64,000 nt of DNA from Oceanicella actignis (GTDB lineage Bacteria > Pseudomonadota > Alphaproteobacteria > Rhodobacterales > Rhodobacteraceae), in the NCBI RefSeq assembly GCF_008124525.1, contig NZ_VNHJ01000006.1, positions 1-64,000 of the forward strand, written 5' to 3'. The notes under the pieces were generated by a model. It saw only the letters and a program-made list of their open reading frames with translations. It made no database searches and was not told the DNA's origin. Every line of letters starts with the position of its first letter. Position 1 is the stretch's first letter. Position numbers and translations under genes: made by a program. Shown piece after piece: positions 41,460 to 49,179 of the stretch.

Positions 41460-41471
41460 GTCCGGCCGGAC
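41460..41471. terminator. Palindrome between convergent genes, possible bidirectional terminator
   Basis: GTCCGGCCGGAC is a perfect 12-base palindrome 18 bases after the deacetylase stop and 44 bases beyond the end of the convergent sorted-protein gene. More GTCCGG copies follow. There is no T run, so intrinsic termination is uncertain. Confidence 0.3.
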
Positions 41472-41514
41472 CTTCTGTCCGGCGCGGACCCGTCCGGCCC
41501 GCGGCGCCGACGCG

Positions 41515-42222
41515 TCAGCGCCGACGCCGCAAGGCCAGCCCGCCAAGCGCGCCGATGAGCAGCGGCAGCGCGCCGGGAAGGGGAACCGCGCTTGGCGCGG
41601 AAACGGCTGATTCGGTTGCGCCTTCGGGGGCGTATTGCCGGCGCGCGAAGCTGAAGTCGTCGATCTTCACCCAGTCCTGCCCCCCGAGGCTGCGCAGCGA
41701 GACCGATGCGATGCCCTCGGCCGCCAGCCCGTAATACGACACCAGCCCCGCATGCGGCCCGTCCGAGCCGGCGAAGATCGTCTTGGCGATCACCTTGCCC
41801 GTCGCATCGCGCGCCTTGACGATCCAGTCGGGATTGGCGGCGCCCCAGCTCATGGCGAAGGCATCGACGGGCCGGCGGAAACGGATGTTGAAGCGGTAGG
41901 GCGGGCCGACGAACAGGGTCGACAGCTCCATGCCCGAGCCGCCATAGACTCCGCCGAAGGTGGCCGGCGATATCGCCAGGCGCCCCTTCTTGGCGCGAAA
42001 GACCACGCCTTCGTCCTCGAAGACGTAGCGGCGCTTGCGCCCGGCCTCGAGCGAGTCGAAGTCGATCGTGCTTGCGCCGCGCAGCGCGGCGTCGGTGGGC
42101 GAGAAGATGGCCGCTGAGCGCCCCGGCTCCGCCGAAGCGGCCAGCAGCAGGACGGCGGCCGCCGCGGCGCACGCGCGCCGCCCGGCGCCGCCAACGCCCC
42201 GCATGCCATCCGCCAGCCGCAT
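41515..42222 (-). CDS. VPLPA-CTERM-type exported protein, exosortase substrate candidate
   Basis: 235 residues. A signal peptide (hydrophobic core about residues 17-30, cleavage near GRSAA) is followed by a beta-rich domain, with ASTIDFDSLEAGRKRRYVF and DWVKIDDFSF. The C-terminus carries a textbook sorting signal: VPLPGALPLLIG, a hydrophobic helix and RRRR at the end. VPLPG differs by one residue from the VPLPA of the exosortase D system, matching the XrtD-like enzyme at 10185-11798, 30 kb away. The domain itself is of unknown function. A good promoter lies upstream. AAGGGGGG precedes the ATG at 42222. Confidence 0.85.
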   Translation of the reverse strand: MRLADGMRGVGGAGRRACAAAAAVLLLAASAEPGRSAAIFSPTDAALRGASTIDFDSLEAGRKRRYVFEDEGVVFRAKKGRLAISPATFGGVYGGSGMELSTLFVGPPYRFNIRFRRPVDAFAMSWGAANPDWIVKARDATGKVIAKTIFAGSDGPHAGLVSYYGLAAEGIASVSLRSLGGQDWVKIDDFSFARRQYAPEGATESAVSAPSAVPLPGALPLLIGALGGLALRRRR

Positions 42223-42276
42223 CGCTCGCCCCCCTTTGCCGCGGCGCCCCTTCGCGCCGCCCCACGTTCACCGACC

Positions 42277-42305
42277 ATTAAAGGACGCATGGCCGCGCCG
42301 ATCAA
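42277..42305 (-). promoter_or_regulatory. Sigma70-like promoter of the VPLPA-CTERM-type gene
   Basis: On the minus strand TTGATC (42305-42300) and TTTAAT (42282-42277) are 17 bases apart, matching the consensus at 4/6 and 5/6. The leader would be about 48 bases. It is the best-looking promoter in the window and suggests that this gene is expressed independently of its neighbours. Confidence 0.5.
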
Positions 42306-42370
42306 CCCGCGCAGCCCCGCGTTAAGACTGTTTTTCAATGCGTTAACGCTATCGCGCGCCGCGCCGCGCC

Positions 42371-43330
42371 CTAGTCGCGGTTCCAGCGCCCGCTTGCGCC
42401 GCGCGCCGCCCCGCCCAGCAGCGCCTCGAGCATCCGGCGCGCGCGATAGGCGCGAATCCGCGTCAGAACCCCAAAGGCCAGAAGGCGCGCGCGCATGTCG
42501 GGCACGCGGTCCGAGGCCAGGATGCGCGGGATCTCGGCCGCCGGCGACAGGGCCATCGCCGCCGTCTTGAGCGCCCATTTCGCCAGCCCGCGCCGACCCT
42601 GGGCCGCGGCCTCGGCGAACTGGTGGCTGATGTGCCGGTCCCATTTGAGCTGCAGCTCGCGCAGCGATTCGCGGGCGGGGTGATGGACGATCATGCGCGG
42701 CTCGTAGCGCGTGACCACGCCCCTGGCGCGCGCGCGCCGGCCCCACTCGGCATCCTCGGCCGCGCCGATGCCCGCAAAGGGGCCGACACGGGCGAAGACC
42801 TCGCGGCGCATGGCCAGATTGCCGGTGCCCGAAAAGCCCATCTTGCGGATGTATTCGCGCTGGCGGAAGGCGAAGATCGCCTCGTAGGCCTCGATCGGAC
42901 CGGGGCGGGCGGGGTCGCGCATCAGGATGCGCACATCGCCCCCGATGACCTCGGCCTGCGGGTCGCGAAAGGCGTCGGCGATCACCTCGAGCCATCGCGG
43001 ATCGGCCACGCAATCGGCGTCCACGAAGGCCAGCAGCGGCGCGCGCGTGGCCGCCACGCCGGCGTTGCGCGCGGGGCCGGGGCCGGGCTCGGGCTCTTCG
43101 ATCAGGCGCACGCCCGGATGGCGCGCCACCACCTCGCGCGGCAGCGCGCGCGAGCCGTTGTCCACCACCACCACCTCGACCTCGGCGCGGTCGAAGCTCT
43201 GGGCGTCGAGCGCGCTCAGGCTGCGCTCGAGATGGTCGGGTTGGTTGAGATGCGGCACGATCACCGCGATGCGCGGCTCTCGCCCCGGCGTGTCCTGCGC
43301 CATGCCTCCCCCCGATTTCGTCGCATCCAT
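42371..43330 (-). CDS. GT2 family glycosyltransferase
   Basis: About 319 residues. Motifs are IAVIVPHLNQPDHLERSL, VVVVDNGSRALPREVV, ARNAGVAATRAPLLAFVDADC (DAD metal site) and EDAEWGRRARARG. The exact start is unclear: ATG at 43330, ATG at 43303 (GGGGGAGG but only one base away) and TTG at 43351 are all in frame, and the fold begins near IAVIVPH. The gene diverges from the GDP-fucose synthase gene across less than 90 bases, which contain a TTATAC element (43356-43361) that could serve the plus strand. Confidence 0.85.
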   Translation of the reverse strand: MDATKSGGGMAQDTPGREPRIAVIVPHLNQPDHLERSLSALDAQSFDRAEVEVVVVDNGSRALPREVVARHPGVRLIEEPEPGPGPARNAGVAATRAPLLAFVDADCVADPRWLEVIADAFRDPQAEVIGGDVRILMRDPARPGPIEAYEAIFAFRQREYIRKMGFSGTGNLAMRREVFARVGPFAGIGAAEDAEWGRRARARGVVTRYEPRMIVHHPARESLRELQLKWDRHISHQFAEAAAQGRRGLAKWALKTAAMALSPAAEIPRILASDRVPDMRARLLAFGVLTRIRAYRARRMLEALLGGAARGASGRWNRD

Positions 43331-43413
43331 GCATTCGCGCGCGCCCGACAAGCGGTTATACAGGCCCCGGCCCGCAAGGAAAGCGTCGCGGGCGCGGCAT
43401 GAAGGAGCGCGGC

Positions 43414-44376
43414 ATGGCCATTCCCTACCAGCTTGACGGCAAGCGCGTTTTCGTCGCGGGGCATCGCGGCATGGTCGGCGCGGCCGTGACCCGGCGCCTG
43501 GCGGCCGAGCCGGTCGAGGTGCTGACCGCCGGGCGCGAGGCGCTGGACCTGACCGATCAGCGCGCCGTGCGCGACTGGTTCTTCGCCAACCGCCCCGACG
43601 TGGTGGTGCTGGCCGCGGCGCGGGTCGGCGGGATCATGGCCAACGCCACGCGCCCGGCCGAGTTCATCCGCGACAACCTGGCCATCCAGACCAACGTCAT
43701 CCACAGCGCGTGGGAAAGCGGGGTCGAAAAGCTGCTGTTCCTTGGCTCGACCTGCATCTACCCGCGCGAGGCGCCGCAGCCGATCCGCGAGGAAAGCCTG
43801 CTTGCCGGCCCGCTCGAGCCCACCAACGAGGCCTACGCCGTGGCCAAGATCGCCGGCATCAAGATGTGCCAGGCCTATCGCGCGCAATACGGGGCCGACT
43901 TCATCTCGGCCCAGCCGACCAATCTTTACGGCCCGGGCGACAATTACGACCCCGAGGGCTCGCATGTGCTGCCGGCCCTGATCCGCAAGTTCCACGAGGC
44001 CCGCCAGAGCGGCGCGCGCACCGTGACCCTGTGGGGCACCGGCGCGCCGCTGCGCGAGTTCCTGCACGTCGACGACCTGGCCGATGCGCTGGTGTTCCTG
44101 CTGCGGCGCTGGTCCGATCCGCTGCCGATCAACGTCGGCTCGGGCGAGGAGGTCTCGATTCGCGAGCTGGCGCAGATCGTCGCCGAGGCCGTGGGCTGCA
44201 CGGCGCAGCCGGTCTTCGACGCCTCGCGCCCCGACGGCACGCCGCGCAAGCTGACCGACTGTTCGCGCCTTCGGGCTCTGGGCTGGAACAACGCCCGCCC
44301 CCTGCGCCAGGGCGTGGCCGACGCCTACCGCGCCTTCCTGGCCGAAACGGCCGCGGGCGCCGCGCGGGGCGCCTGA
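43414..44376 (+). CDS. fcl: GDP-L-fucose synthase
   Basis: 320 residues, short-chain dehydrogenase fold. It converts GDP-4-keto-6-deoxymannose to GDP-L-fucose by epimerisation and NADPH reduction. Visible are the nucleotide-binding RVFVAGHRGMVGAAV, the family-specific ARVGGIMAN, the catalytic Ser in LGSTCIYP, the Tyr/Lys pair in EAYAVAKIAG, and TNLYGPGDNYD. The ATG at 43414 has AAGGAG six bases upstream; the ATG at 43399 overlaps that ribosome site and is less likely. The enzyme supplying its substrate, GDP-mannose dehydratase, is encoded at 55000-56070. Confidence 0.95.
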   Translation: MAIPYQLDGKRVFVAGHRGMVGAAVTRRLAAEPVEVLTAGREALDLTDQRAVRDWFFANRPDVVVLAAARVGGIMANATRPAEFIRDNLAIQTNVIHSAWESGVEKLLFLGSTCIYPREAPQPIREESLLAGPLEPTNEAYAVAKIAGIKMCQAYRAQYGADFISAQPTNLYGPGDNYDPEGSHVLPALIRKFHEARQSGARTVTLWGTGAPLREFLHVDDLADALVFLLRRWSDPLPINVGSGEEVSIRELAQIVAEAVGCTAQPVFDASRPDGTPRKLTDCSRLRALGWNNARPLRQGVADAYRAFLAETAAGAARGA

Positions 44377-44397
44377 GGGGCGCCCCGACGCGCCCCT
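44376..44397 (+). terminator. GC-rich hairpin after the GDP-L-fucose synthase gene
   Basis: AGGGGCG (44376-44382) pairs with CGCCCCT (44391-44397) around an 8-base loop, starting at the stop codon. There is no T run, so the strength as an intrinsic terminator is uncertain. The remaining ~260 bases to the next gene hold no supported feature. Confidence 0.4.
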
Positions 44398-44655
44398 TCG
44401 CCATGCGGGAACATTCCCATTCGGCGAGCGCAGCCGCCATGCAATCGCCTTGAAATGGTTAAGACCTGGCCTTCGCCCCGCGCCAGGTTGCAGGCCTCGG
44501 GCGCTTCCCCAGCCCGAATGCGTTGCGTCCCCCGATGCTTGCGTTCCACGGCCGCCTCCGCGCGCAGCGTTCTGCGGAGCGGCGGCCGGTCGGCAATGCG
44601 CGCCCGCCCTTCCCCAAGGCGGGCGCGCGCGTGACGCCGCCCGCGCCCTCACCCC

Positions 44656-45957
44656 TCACCCCTCGGGCGCGGGCAACGGCCGCGCCACCGGCAAGGCGGC
44701 GGCGCGCGCCTCGATGCGGCGCATGACCTCGCGATAGGCGGGGCTGTCGGCGTTGACGAAGCGGGCCACGAACTCGTCGCGCGACAGCTTGCCCGGCAGA
44801 TCGTCGAAGCGGATCAGCACCGAATCCTCGTCCTTCACGCGCGCCAGAAGCTCGGGCCATCTTGCCGGGTCGGCGTTCATGAAGGCCTCGACGAAGCGCA
44901 GCCCCGAGACGTTCGCCGCGATGTCGGCGAACTCGAACCCCCAGCGGTCGATGCTGTCCATCAGCTCCTTGTATTCGCCCATGGTCAGCGAGATGCGCAT
45001 GGTGCTGGCGACCTCGATCGCGGCCGAGGTCACGAAGTGCCGCTTCTTGTCGTCCTGTCCGGCCAGGGTGACCTTCCGGCAAACGGCCGTGCGCGGCGGG
45101 GGCGGCGCGTCCTTGCCCGACATCTTGGCGATCAGCACCGAGAAGGGCTGCGAGCCGCAGGCCGCGTTCAGCGCGAAGATGGCGGCGGCCAGCTCCTGAC
45201 GCTCTTCGCCCGGGCGGGCTCGGCGCATGGCCTGTTCGACGATGAAGCGCAGATAGGGCGTCAACGAGCCCCGGCCCGCCAGAACGCCCTGCGCCTCGGC
45301 CTCCTGCAAGGCGCGCAGATGGGCGGCGACGGCCTGCGGCGAGGGCAGATCGCCCCCGCGCAACGTGCCGGCCAGGCGGCGGAACAGGCGCTTGCGGTCG
45401 GCGTCGCTCATGGCCAGGGTCGCGCGCCCCCCTTCGGGCGTCAGCTCGAGCCGCGGCACGGCCGCCAGAAGGCGGTCGCCGAAGCGCTCGCCCAGGATCA
45501 GGTTCGCGCCCAGCCGCGCGGCGCCCAGCGCCAGCTCGGGCGGCAGGTCCAGCCGGCCAAGCCGGGCGGCGGCCAGGCGCGGGCCCTGGTCGAAGGCGGG
45601 AATCACGGCCTCGGCGTTGATCCAGCCCAGACCGGGCGCAAAGGGAACCGGCGCCGACAGCCGCAGGCGGATTCCCTGCGCCACCCGCTCGGCTGCGCCG
45701 CGCAGGCCCGGATAGACCCGCGCGCCGAACGCCATGACGTGCTCAAGATCCGCCACGCTCGCCTCGACCGTCGGCTCGGCGACCGGCTCAACGGTGACGG
45801 CGCGCACGCGATGGAACAGCCGCTTGACGGCCTTGGCCCCCTCGGGCGTGGCGCGCAGCGGCGTGGCCACGAGCGGCTCGCGCTCGATCAGCGCAAGGCC
45901 CAGCGCCAGCGGCAGCAGAACGGCGCCCGAAAGCGCAAGGCGGATGAACGTCTTCAT
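44656..45957 (-). CDS. Exported or membrane-anchored protein of unknown function
   Basis: 433 residues. It starts with a signal sequence or anchor (MKTFIRLALSGAVLLPLALG). I do not recognise the rest. It is well composed and has no long low-complexity parts, so it is a real protein: notable blocks are GLGWINAEAVIPAFDQGP near residue 115, LNAACGSQPFSVLIAKMSGKDAPPPP near 265, and MGEYKELMDSIDRWGFEF near 325. Two Cys (in NAACG and TAVCRK) might form a disulfide bond. It lies alone between the convergent fcl gene and the acetyltransferase gene at 46027, 69 bases away. Its place suggests a role in the same glycan pathway. Confidence 0.7.
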   Translation of the reverse strand: MKTFIRLALSGAVLLPLALGLALIEREPLVATPLRATPEGAKAVKRLFHRVRAVTVEPVAEPTVEASVADLEHVMAFGARVYPGLRGAAERVAQGIRLRLSAPVPFAPGLGWINAEAVIPAFDQGPRLAAARLGRLDLPPELALGAARLGANLILGERFGDRLLAAVPRLELTPEGGRATLAMSDADRKRLFRRLAGTLRGGDLPSPQAVAAHLRALQEAEAQGVLAGRGSLTPYLRFIVEQAMRRARPGEERQELAAAIFALNAACGSQPFSVLIAKMSGKDAPPPPRTAVCRKVTLAGQDDKKRHFVTSAAIEVASTMRISLTMGEYKELMDSIDRWGFEFADIAANVSGLRFVEAFMNADPARWPELLARVKDEDSVLIRFDDLPGKLSRDEFVARFVNADSPAYREVMRRIEARAAALPVARPLPAPEG

Positions 45958-46026
45958 GGCGCGCAGTCTCCAGGCGGCGGCGCGCGCAGGATAGACCCGC
46001 GCGCGAAAGGGCGCAAACCGGGCGCG

Positions 46027-46500
46027 TCAGCGTCTTTCTTCGGGCCGCACCGGACGCAGCGGACGCGCCGGAGCGCCGGCGACGACCGTGGCCGGCGGAA
46101 CGTCGCGGGTGACCACCGCGCCCGCGGCCACCATCGCGTCTCGGCCGATCGTCACGCCGGCCAGGATGGTCGCGTTGGCGCCGATGGAGGCCCCCGCCTC
46201 GATGCGCGTGCTCCGAAACGGGCCCTCCCGGCGACCGCTGCGCGGGAAAAGGTCGTTGGTGAAGGTCGCGTTCGGGCCGATGAACACGCCGTCGCCGATG
46301 CGCAGCCCGTCCCACAGCTGGACGCCGTTCTTGATCGTCACGTCGTCGCCGATCTCGACGTCGTTCTCGATGAAGACCTGAGCGCAGATGTTGCAGCGCG
46401 CGCCGATGCGGGCTCCCGGCAACACCACGGTGAATTGCCAGATGCGCGTGTCCGGACCGATGCGCCGCGTTTGCACATCGGCCAAGGGATGGATATGCAT
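46027..46500 (-). CDS. FdtC/QdtC-like sugar N-acetyltransferase (hexapeptide repeat)
   Basis: 157 residues. [20 protein letters not shown] is the typical opening of dTDP-3-amino-3,6-dideoxyhexose 3-N-acetyltransferases. Hexapeptide repeats follow ([48 protein letters not shown]). It would acetylate the amino sugar made by the divergently encoded ketoisomerase and aminotransferase, giving dTDP-Fuc3NAc or dTDP-Qui3NAc. Start 46500 has GGAG eight bases upstream and matches the usual family start; the ATG at 46515 is also in frame. Only 91 bases separate it from the divergent partner genes. Confidence 0.87.
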   Translation of the reverse strand: MHIHPLADVQTRRIGPDTRIWQFTVVLPGARIGARCNICAQVFIENDVEIGDDVTIKNGVQLWDGLRIGDGVFIGPNATFTNDLFPRSGRREGPFRSTRIEAGASIGANATILAGVTIGRDAMVAAGAVVTRDVPPATVVAGAPARPLRPVRPEERR

Positions 46501-46591
46501 GTCGCCGAACTCCATTTGACGCCCGCCGCATGGCCCGACGGCCTGTTCGGCAGGGGTGATTTCGATCAGGCCGTTCAGAGGACGCCGGACC

Positions 46592-47044
46592 ATGAAGGAT
46601 TGCCGCCTCATCGATCTGCCGGTGGTCTCGGACCCGCGCGGCGATCTTACGTTCATCGAGGGAACGAAGCACGTTCCGTTCCCCATCGCACGGGTCTATT
46701 ATCTTTACAACGTGCCCGCGGACGCGGCGCGCGGCGGTCATGCCCACAAGCGGCTCGAGCAGGTCGTCTTTGCGCTGTCGGGCAGCTTCCGCATGCGCGT
46801 GGACGACGGCGAGCAGACCGCCGACTTCTGGCTCAGCAATCCGCGCAAGGGGCTTTACATCAACCGGCTGGTCTGGCGCGAGATGGACCGATTTTCCCAA
46901 GGGGCCGTGTGCATGGTCCTGGCTTCGGAACCCTACGACGAAAGCGACTACTACCGGGATTACGACGCGTTTCGGCAAGCGGCGCGCGAAATCGGGCGCG
47001 ATCGGCCGGGCGGTCGGGCATGGAACGCGGGCGCCGACAAATGA
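46592..47044 (+). CDS. FdtA/QdtA-like dTDP-4-keto-6-deoxyglucose 3,4-ketoisomerase
   Basis: 150 residues, a single cupin. The WxcM-like pattern is clear: [39 protein letters not shown] (catalytic His pair region), [14 protein letters not shown] and [18 protein letters not shown]. The enzyme moves the keto group from C4 to C3 of dTDP-4-keto-6-deoxyglucose, preparing it for amination. FdtA and QdtA products differ in the configuration at C4, which sequence alone does not settle here. AGAGGA lies before the ATG. The gene overlaps the aminotransferase gene by ATGA. Confidence 0.9.
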   Translation: MKDCRLIDLPVVSDPRGDLTFIEGTKHVPFPIARVYYLYNVPADAARGGHAHKRLEQVVFALSGSFRMRVDDGEQTADFWLSNPRKGLYINRLVWREMDRFSQGAVCMVLASEPYDESDYYRDYDAFRQAAREIGRDRPGGRAWNAGADK

Positions 47045-48162
47045 TCCCCTTTCTGGACGTCGGCGCGGCGCATCGCGAGCTCGGGCCAGAAATCGACGCC
47101 GCAATGGCCCGCGTGGCCGCATCCGGCTGGTATGTCGGCGGGGCGGAGCTTGAAGCGTTCGAATCCGAGTTCGCCGCTCATGCGCAGGCGCGTTTCTGCG
47201 TCGGAACGGGCAATGGCCTCGATGCGCTGACCCTGACGCTGCGCGCGATGGATATCGGCCCGGGCGACGAGGTGATCGTGCCCTCGCACACCTTCATCGC
47301 CACCTGGCTGGCCGTCAGCGCCGCAGGCGCGACTCCTGTCCCCGTCGAGCCGGACCCCCTCACGCGGAACATCGATCCCGGCCGCATCGAGGCCGCCGTG
47401 ACGCCGCGCTCGAAGGCGGTGATTCCGGTGCACCTGTATGGGGTTCCCGCAGATGTCGAAGCGATTGCCGCCGTTGCGCGCCGCCACGGCCTGCGCGTGA
47501 TAGAGGACGCCGCCCAGGCCCATGGCGCCCGCTGGGCGGGACGGCGCATCGGCGCGGGGACGGATGCCGCATGCTGGAGCTTCTATCCCGGCAAGAACCT
47601 TGGCGCGCTTGGCGACGGCGGCGCCGTGACGACCGACGACGCCGAGCTTGCCGAGCGCATCCGCAGGCTGGGGAACTATGGATCGCCGGCGAAATACGTC
47701 CATGAGGAACGCGGCGCCAACAGCAGGCTGGATCCGGTCCAGGCGGCGGTCCTGCGCGTCAAGCTTCAGGCTCTGGACGAATGGAACGACCGCCGGCGCC
47801 GCATCGCCGACCTCTATCTGCGCGCATTGAGCGGATCCGGCCTGGGTCTGCCGCATGTGCCCGATCCGGCCGAAGCCGTTTGGCACCTTTTCGTGATCAC
47901 GGTCCCGAACGGTCTGCGCGATGCGCTTCAGCAGAGGCTGACGCAACGTGGCGTGCAGACGCTCATCCACTACCCGATCGCGCCGCACATGCAGGGCGCA
48001 TATCGCGATCTTGGCCATGCGCCCGACGCCTTCCCCATCGCGCGCGATCTGGCGCAAAGCGTGCTGAGCCTGCCGATCGGGCCGCATCTGCCGACCGAAA
48101 GCGCCGAGCGCGTCGCGCAAGAGGTTCTCGAAGCCCTCGCAGTCCTGGGAGCAGCGCGATGA
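47041..48162 (+). CDS. FdtB/QdtB-like PLP aminotransferase (DegT/DnrJ/EryC1)
   Basis: 373 residues. It has the sugar-aminotransferase pattern: [52 protein letters not shown], and the PLP lysine in FYPGKNLGALGDGGAV. It would aminate C3 of the 3-keto sugar made by the previous gene product. Start 47041 overlaps the stop of the ketoisomerase (ATGA), and its own stop overlaps the sulfotransferase start. The dTDP-glucose synthesis genes (rmlA, rmlB) needed upstream in the pathway are not in the window. Confidence 0.93.
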   Translation: MIPFLDVGAAHRELGPEIDAAMARVAASGWYVGGAELEAFESEFAAHAQARFCVGTGNGLDALTLTLRAMDIGPGDEVIVPSHTFIATWLAVSAAGATPVPVEPDPLTRNIDPGRIEAAVTPRSKAVIPVHLYGVPADVEAIAAVARRHGLRVIEDAAQAHGARWAGRRIGAGTDAACWSFYPGKNLGALGDGGAVTTDDAELAERIRRLGNYGSPAKYVHEERGANSRLDPVQAAVLRVKLQALDEWNDRRRRIADLYLRALSGSGLGLPHVPDPAEAVWHLFVITVPNGLRDALQQRLTQRGVQTLIHYPIAPHMQGAYRDLGHAPDAFPIARDLAQSVLSLPIGPHLPTESAERVAQEVLEALAVLGAAR

Positions 48163-49091
48163 GCGACGCCGACCGACCGGCCGCACCCCTTCTGGTCTTC
48201 GTGGGCGGCGCGCCCAGATCCGGGACCACGCTGACGCAGCGCGTTCTGAACGCGCATCCGATGATCTATGGCGGGCCGGAATTCGATTTCACCCCCGAGA
48301 TCGCGGCCCTTCGACGCCGGATGATCGAGTCGGTGCGCTCGGGGCGGATCGCGCCCCATGCCGACGAGGCCACGGTGAACGCGGCGGTGGCCGGCATGCT
48401 GCGCGCGATCTTCGACGCCCGCGCCGCGCGGGCGGGCGCGGGCGTCTTCTCGGAAAAGACGCCGGCGAACGTTCTGGAGTTCATGTCTCTGGGGGAAATG
48501 TTCCCCGAGGCGCGGTTCATTTTCGTGCTGCGCGACCCGCGCGCCGTCGCGGCCTCGATGATGCGCGTGCTGCGCAAGAGCCTCGCCCAGGGCAAGCGGC
48601 CTCCCAGCTTCGCGCCCTCGCTGGTCGGAGCCGGAGAAAGCATCGCGCGCTACTGGGCCGCGGGCTTCGCCGCCGCCGACGCCATGCCCGAGCGCGTTCT
48701 GACGCTTCATTATGAGGACCTGGTCGCCGAGCCCGAAGCCACCGCCCGCCGCATGTGCGACTTTCTCGGCCTTCCCTGGGACGACTTGATGATCCGCCCC
48801 GAGGAAACGCCGGCCGGCGAGTTCCAGTCCGCGCTGGGCAACGACATCTACTATACCCGCGAAGAAATCGCGCGCCCCATCGCCAAGGCCGACCCCGAGG
48901 GGTGGCGGCGCGACCTGACGCAGGCGCAGGCCGAGGTGGTGACGAGCTGCATCGCGCCGCATCCCATGCTGGAACGCTATGGACTGCCAGAGCGCCCCTC
49001 GCCGCGGGCGCAGGCCATTCTTCGAGCGCATCGGCTGCGCCAGGGCCTGCGCTCCGCCGGGCGTCGGGCGGCCCGCCTGATCGGAATCTGA
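48159..49091 (+). CDS. Sulfotransferase (Sulfotransfer_3-like)
   Basis: 310 residues. GGAPRSGTTLTQRVLNAHP near the N-terminus is the 5'-phosphosulfate loop. FVLRDPRAVAASMMRVL is the 3'-phosphate motif, and VLTLHYEDLVAEPEATARRM is the usual helix before the C-terminal cap. It would transfer sulfate from PAPS to a sugar. It is co-transcribed with the amino-sugar genes (ATGA overlap), suggesting that the same repeat unit is sulfated. It differs from the sulfotransferase at 27061-27867. Confidence 0.88.
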   Translation: MSDADRPAAPLLVFVGGAPRSGTTLTQRVLNAHPMIYGGPEFDFTPEIAALRRRMIESVRSGRIAPHADEATVNAAVAGMLRAIFDARAARAGAGVFSEKTPANVLEFMSLGEMFPEARFIFVLRDPRAVAASMMRVLRKSLAQGKRPPSFAPSLVGAGESIARYWAAGFAAADAMPERVLTLHYEDLVAEPEATARRMCDFLGLPWDDLMIRPEETPAGEFQSALGNDIYYTREEIARPIAKADPEGWRRDLTQAQAEVVTSCIAPHPMLERYGLPERPSPRAQAILRAHRLRQGLRSAGRRAARLIGI

Positions 49092-49127
49092 GATGCCCCT
49101 TGGCGATCACCTCGGCGTCTTCGCGCG

Positions 49128-49160
49128 CCCCTTGAACCAAGGGCCGGCCGCCTCCGGCCC
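49128..49160 (+). terminator. Two adjacent hairpins before the flippase gene
   Basis: CCCTTG/CAAGGG (49129-49143, 3-base loop) is followed by GGGCCGG/CCGGCCC (49141-49160, 6-base loop); the two share three bases and so are alternatives. They lie in the 88-base gap after the sulfotransferase gene, 19 bases before the flippase start. They could act as a partial terminator or leader structure. There is no T run. Confidence 0.35.
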
Positions 49161-49179
49161 GGCGCGGGGCTGAGACGCG

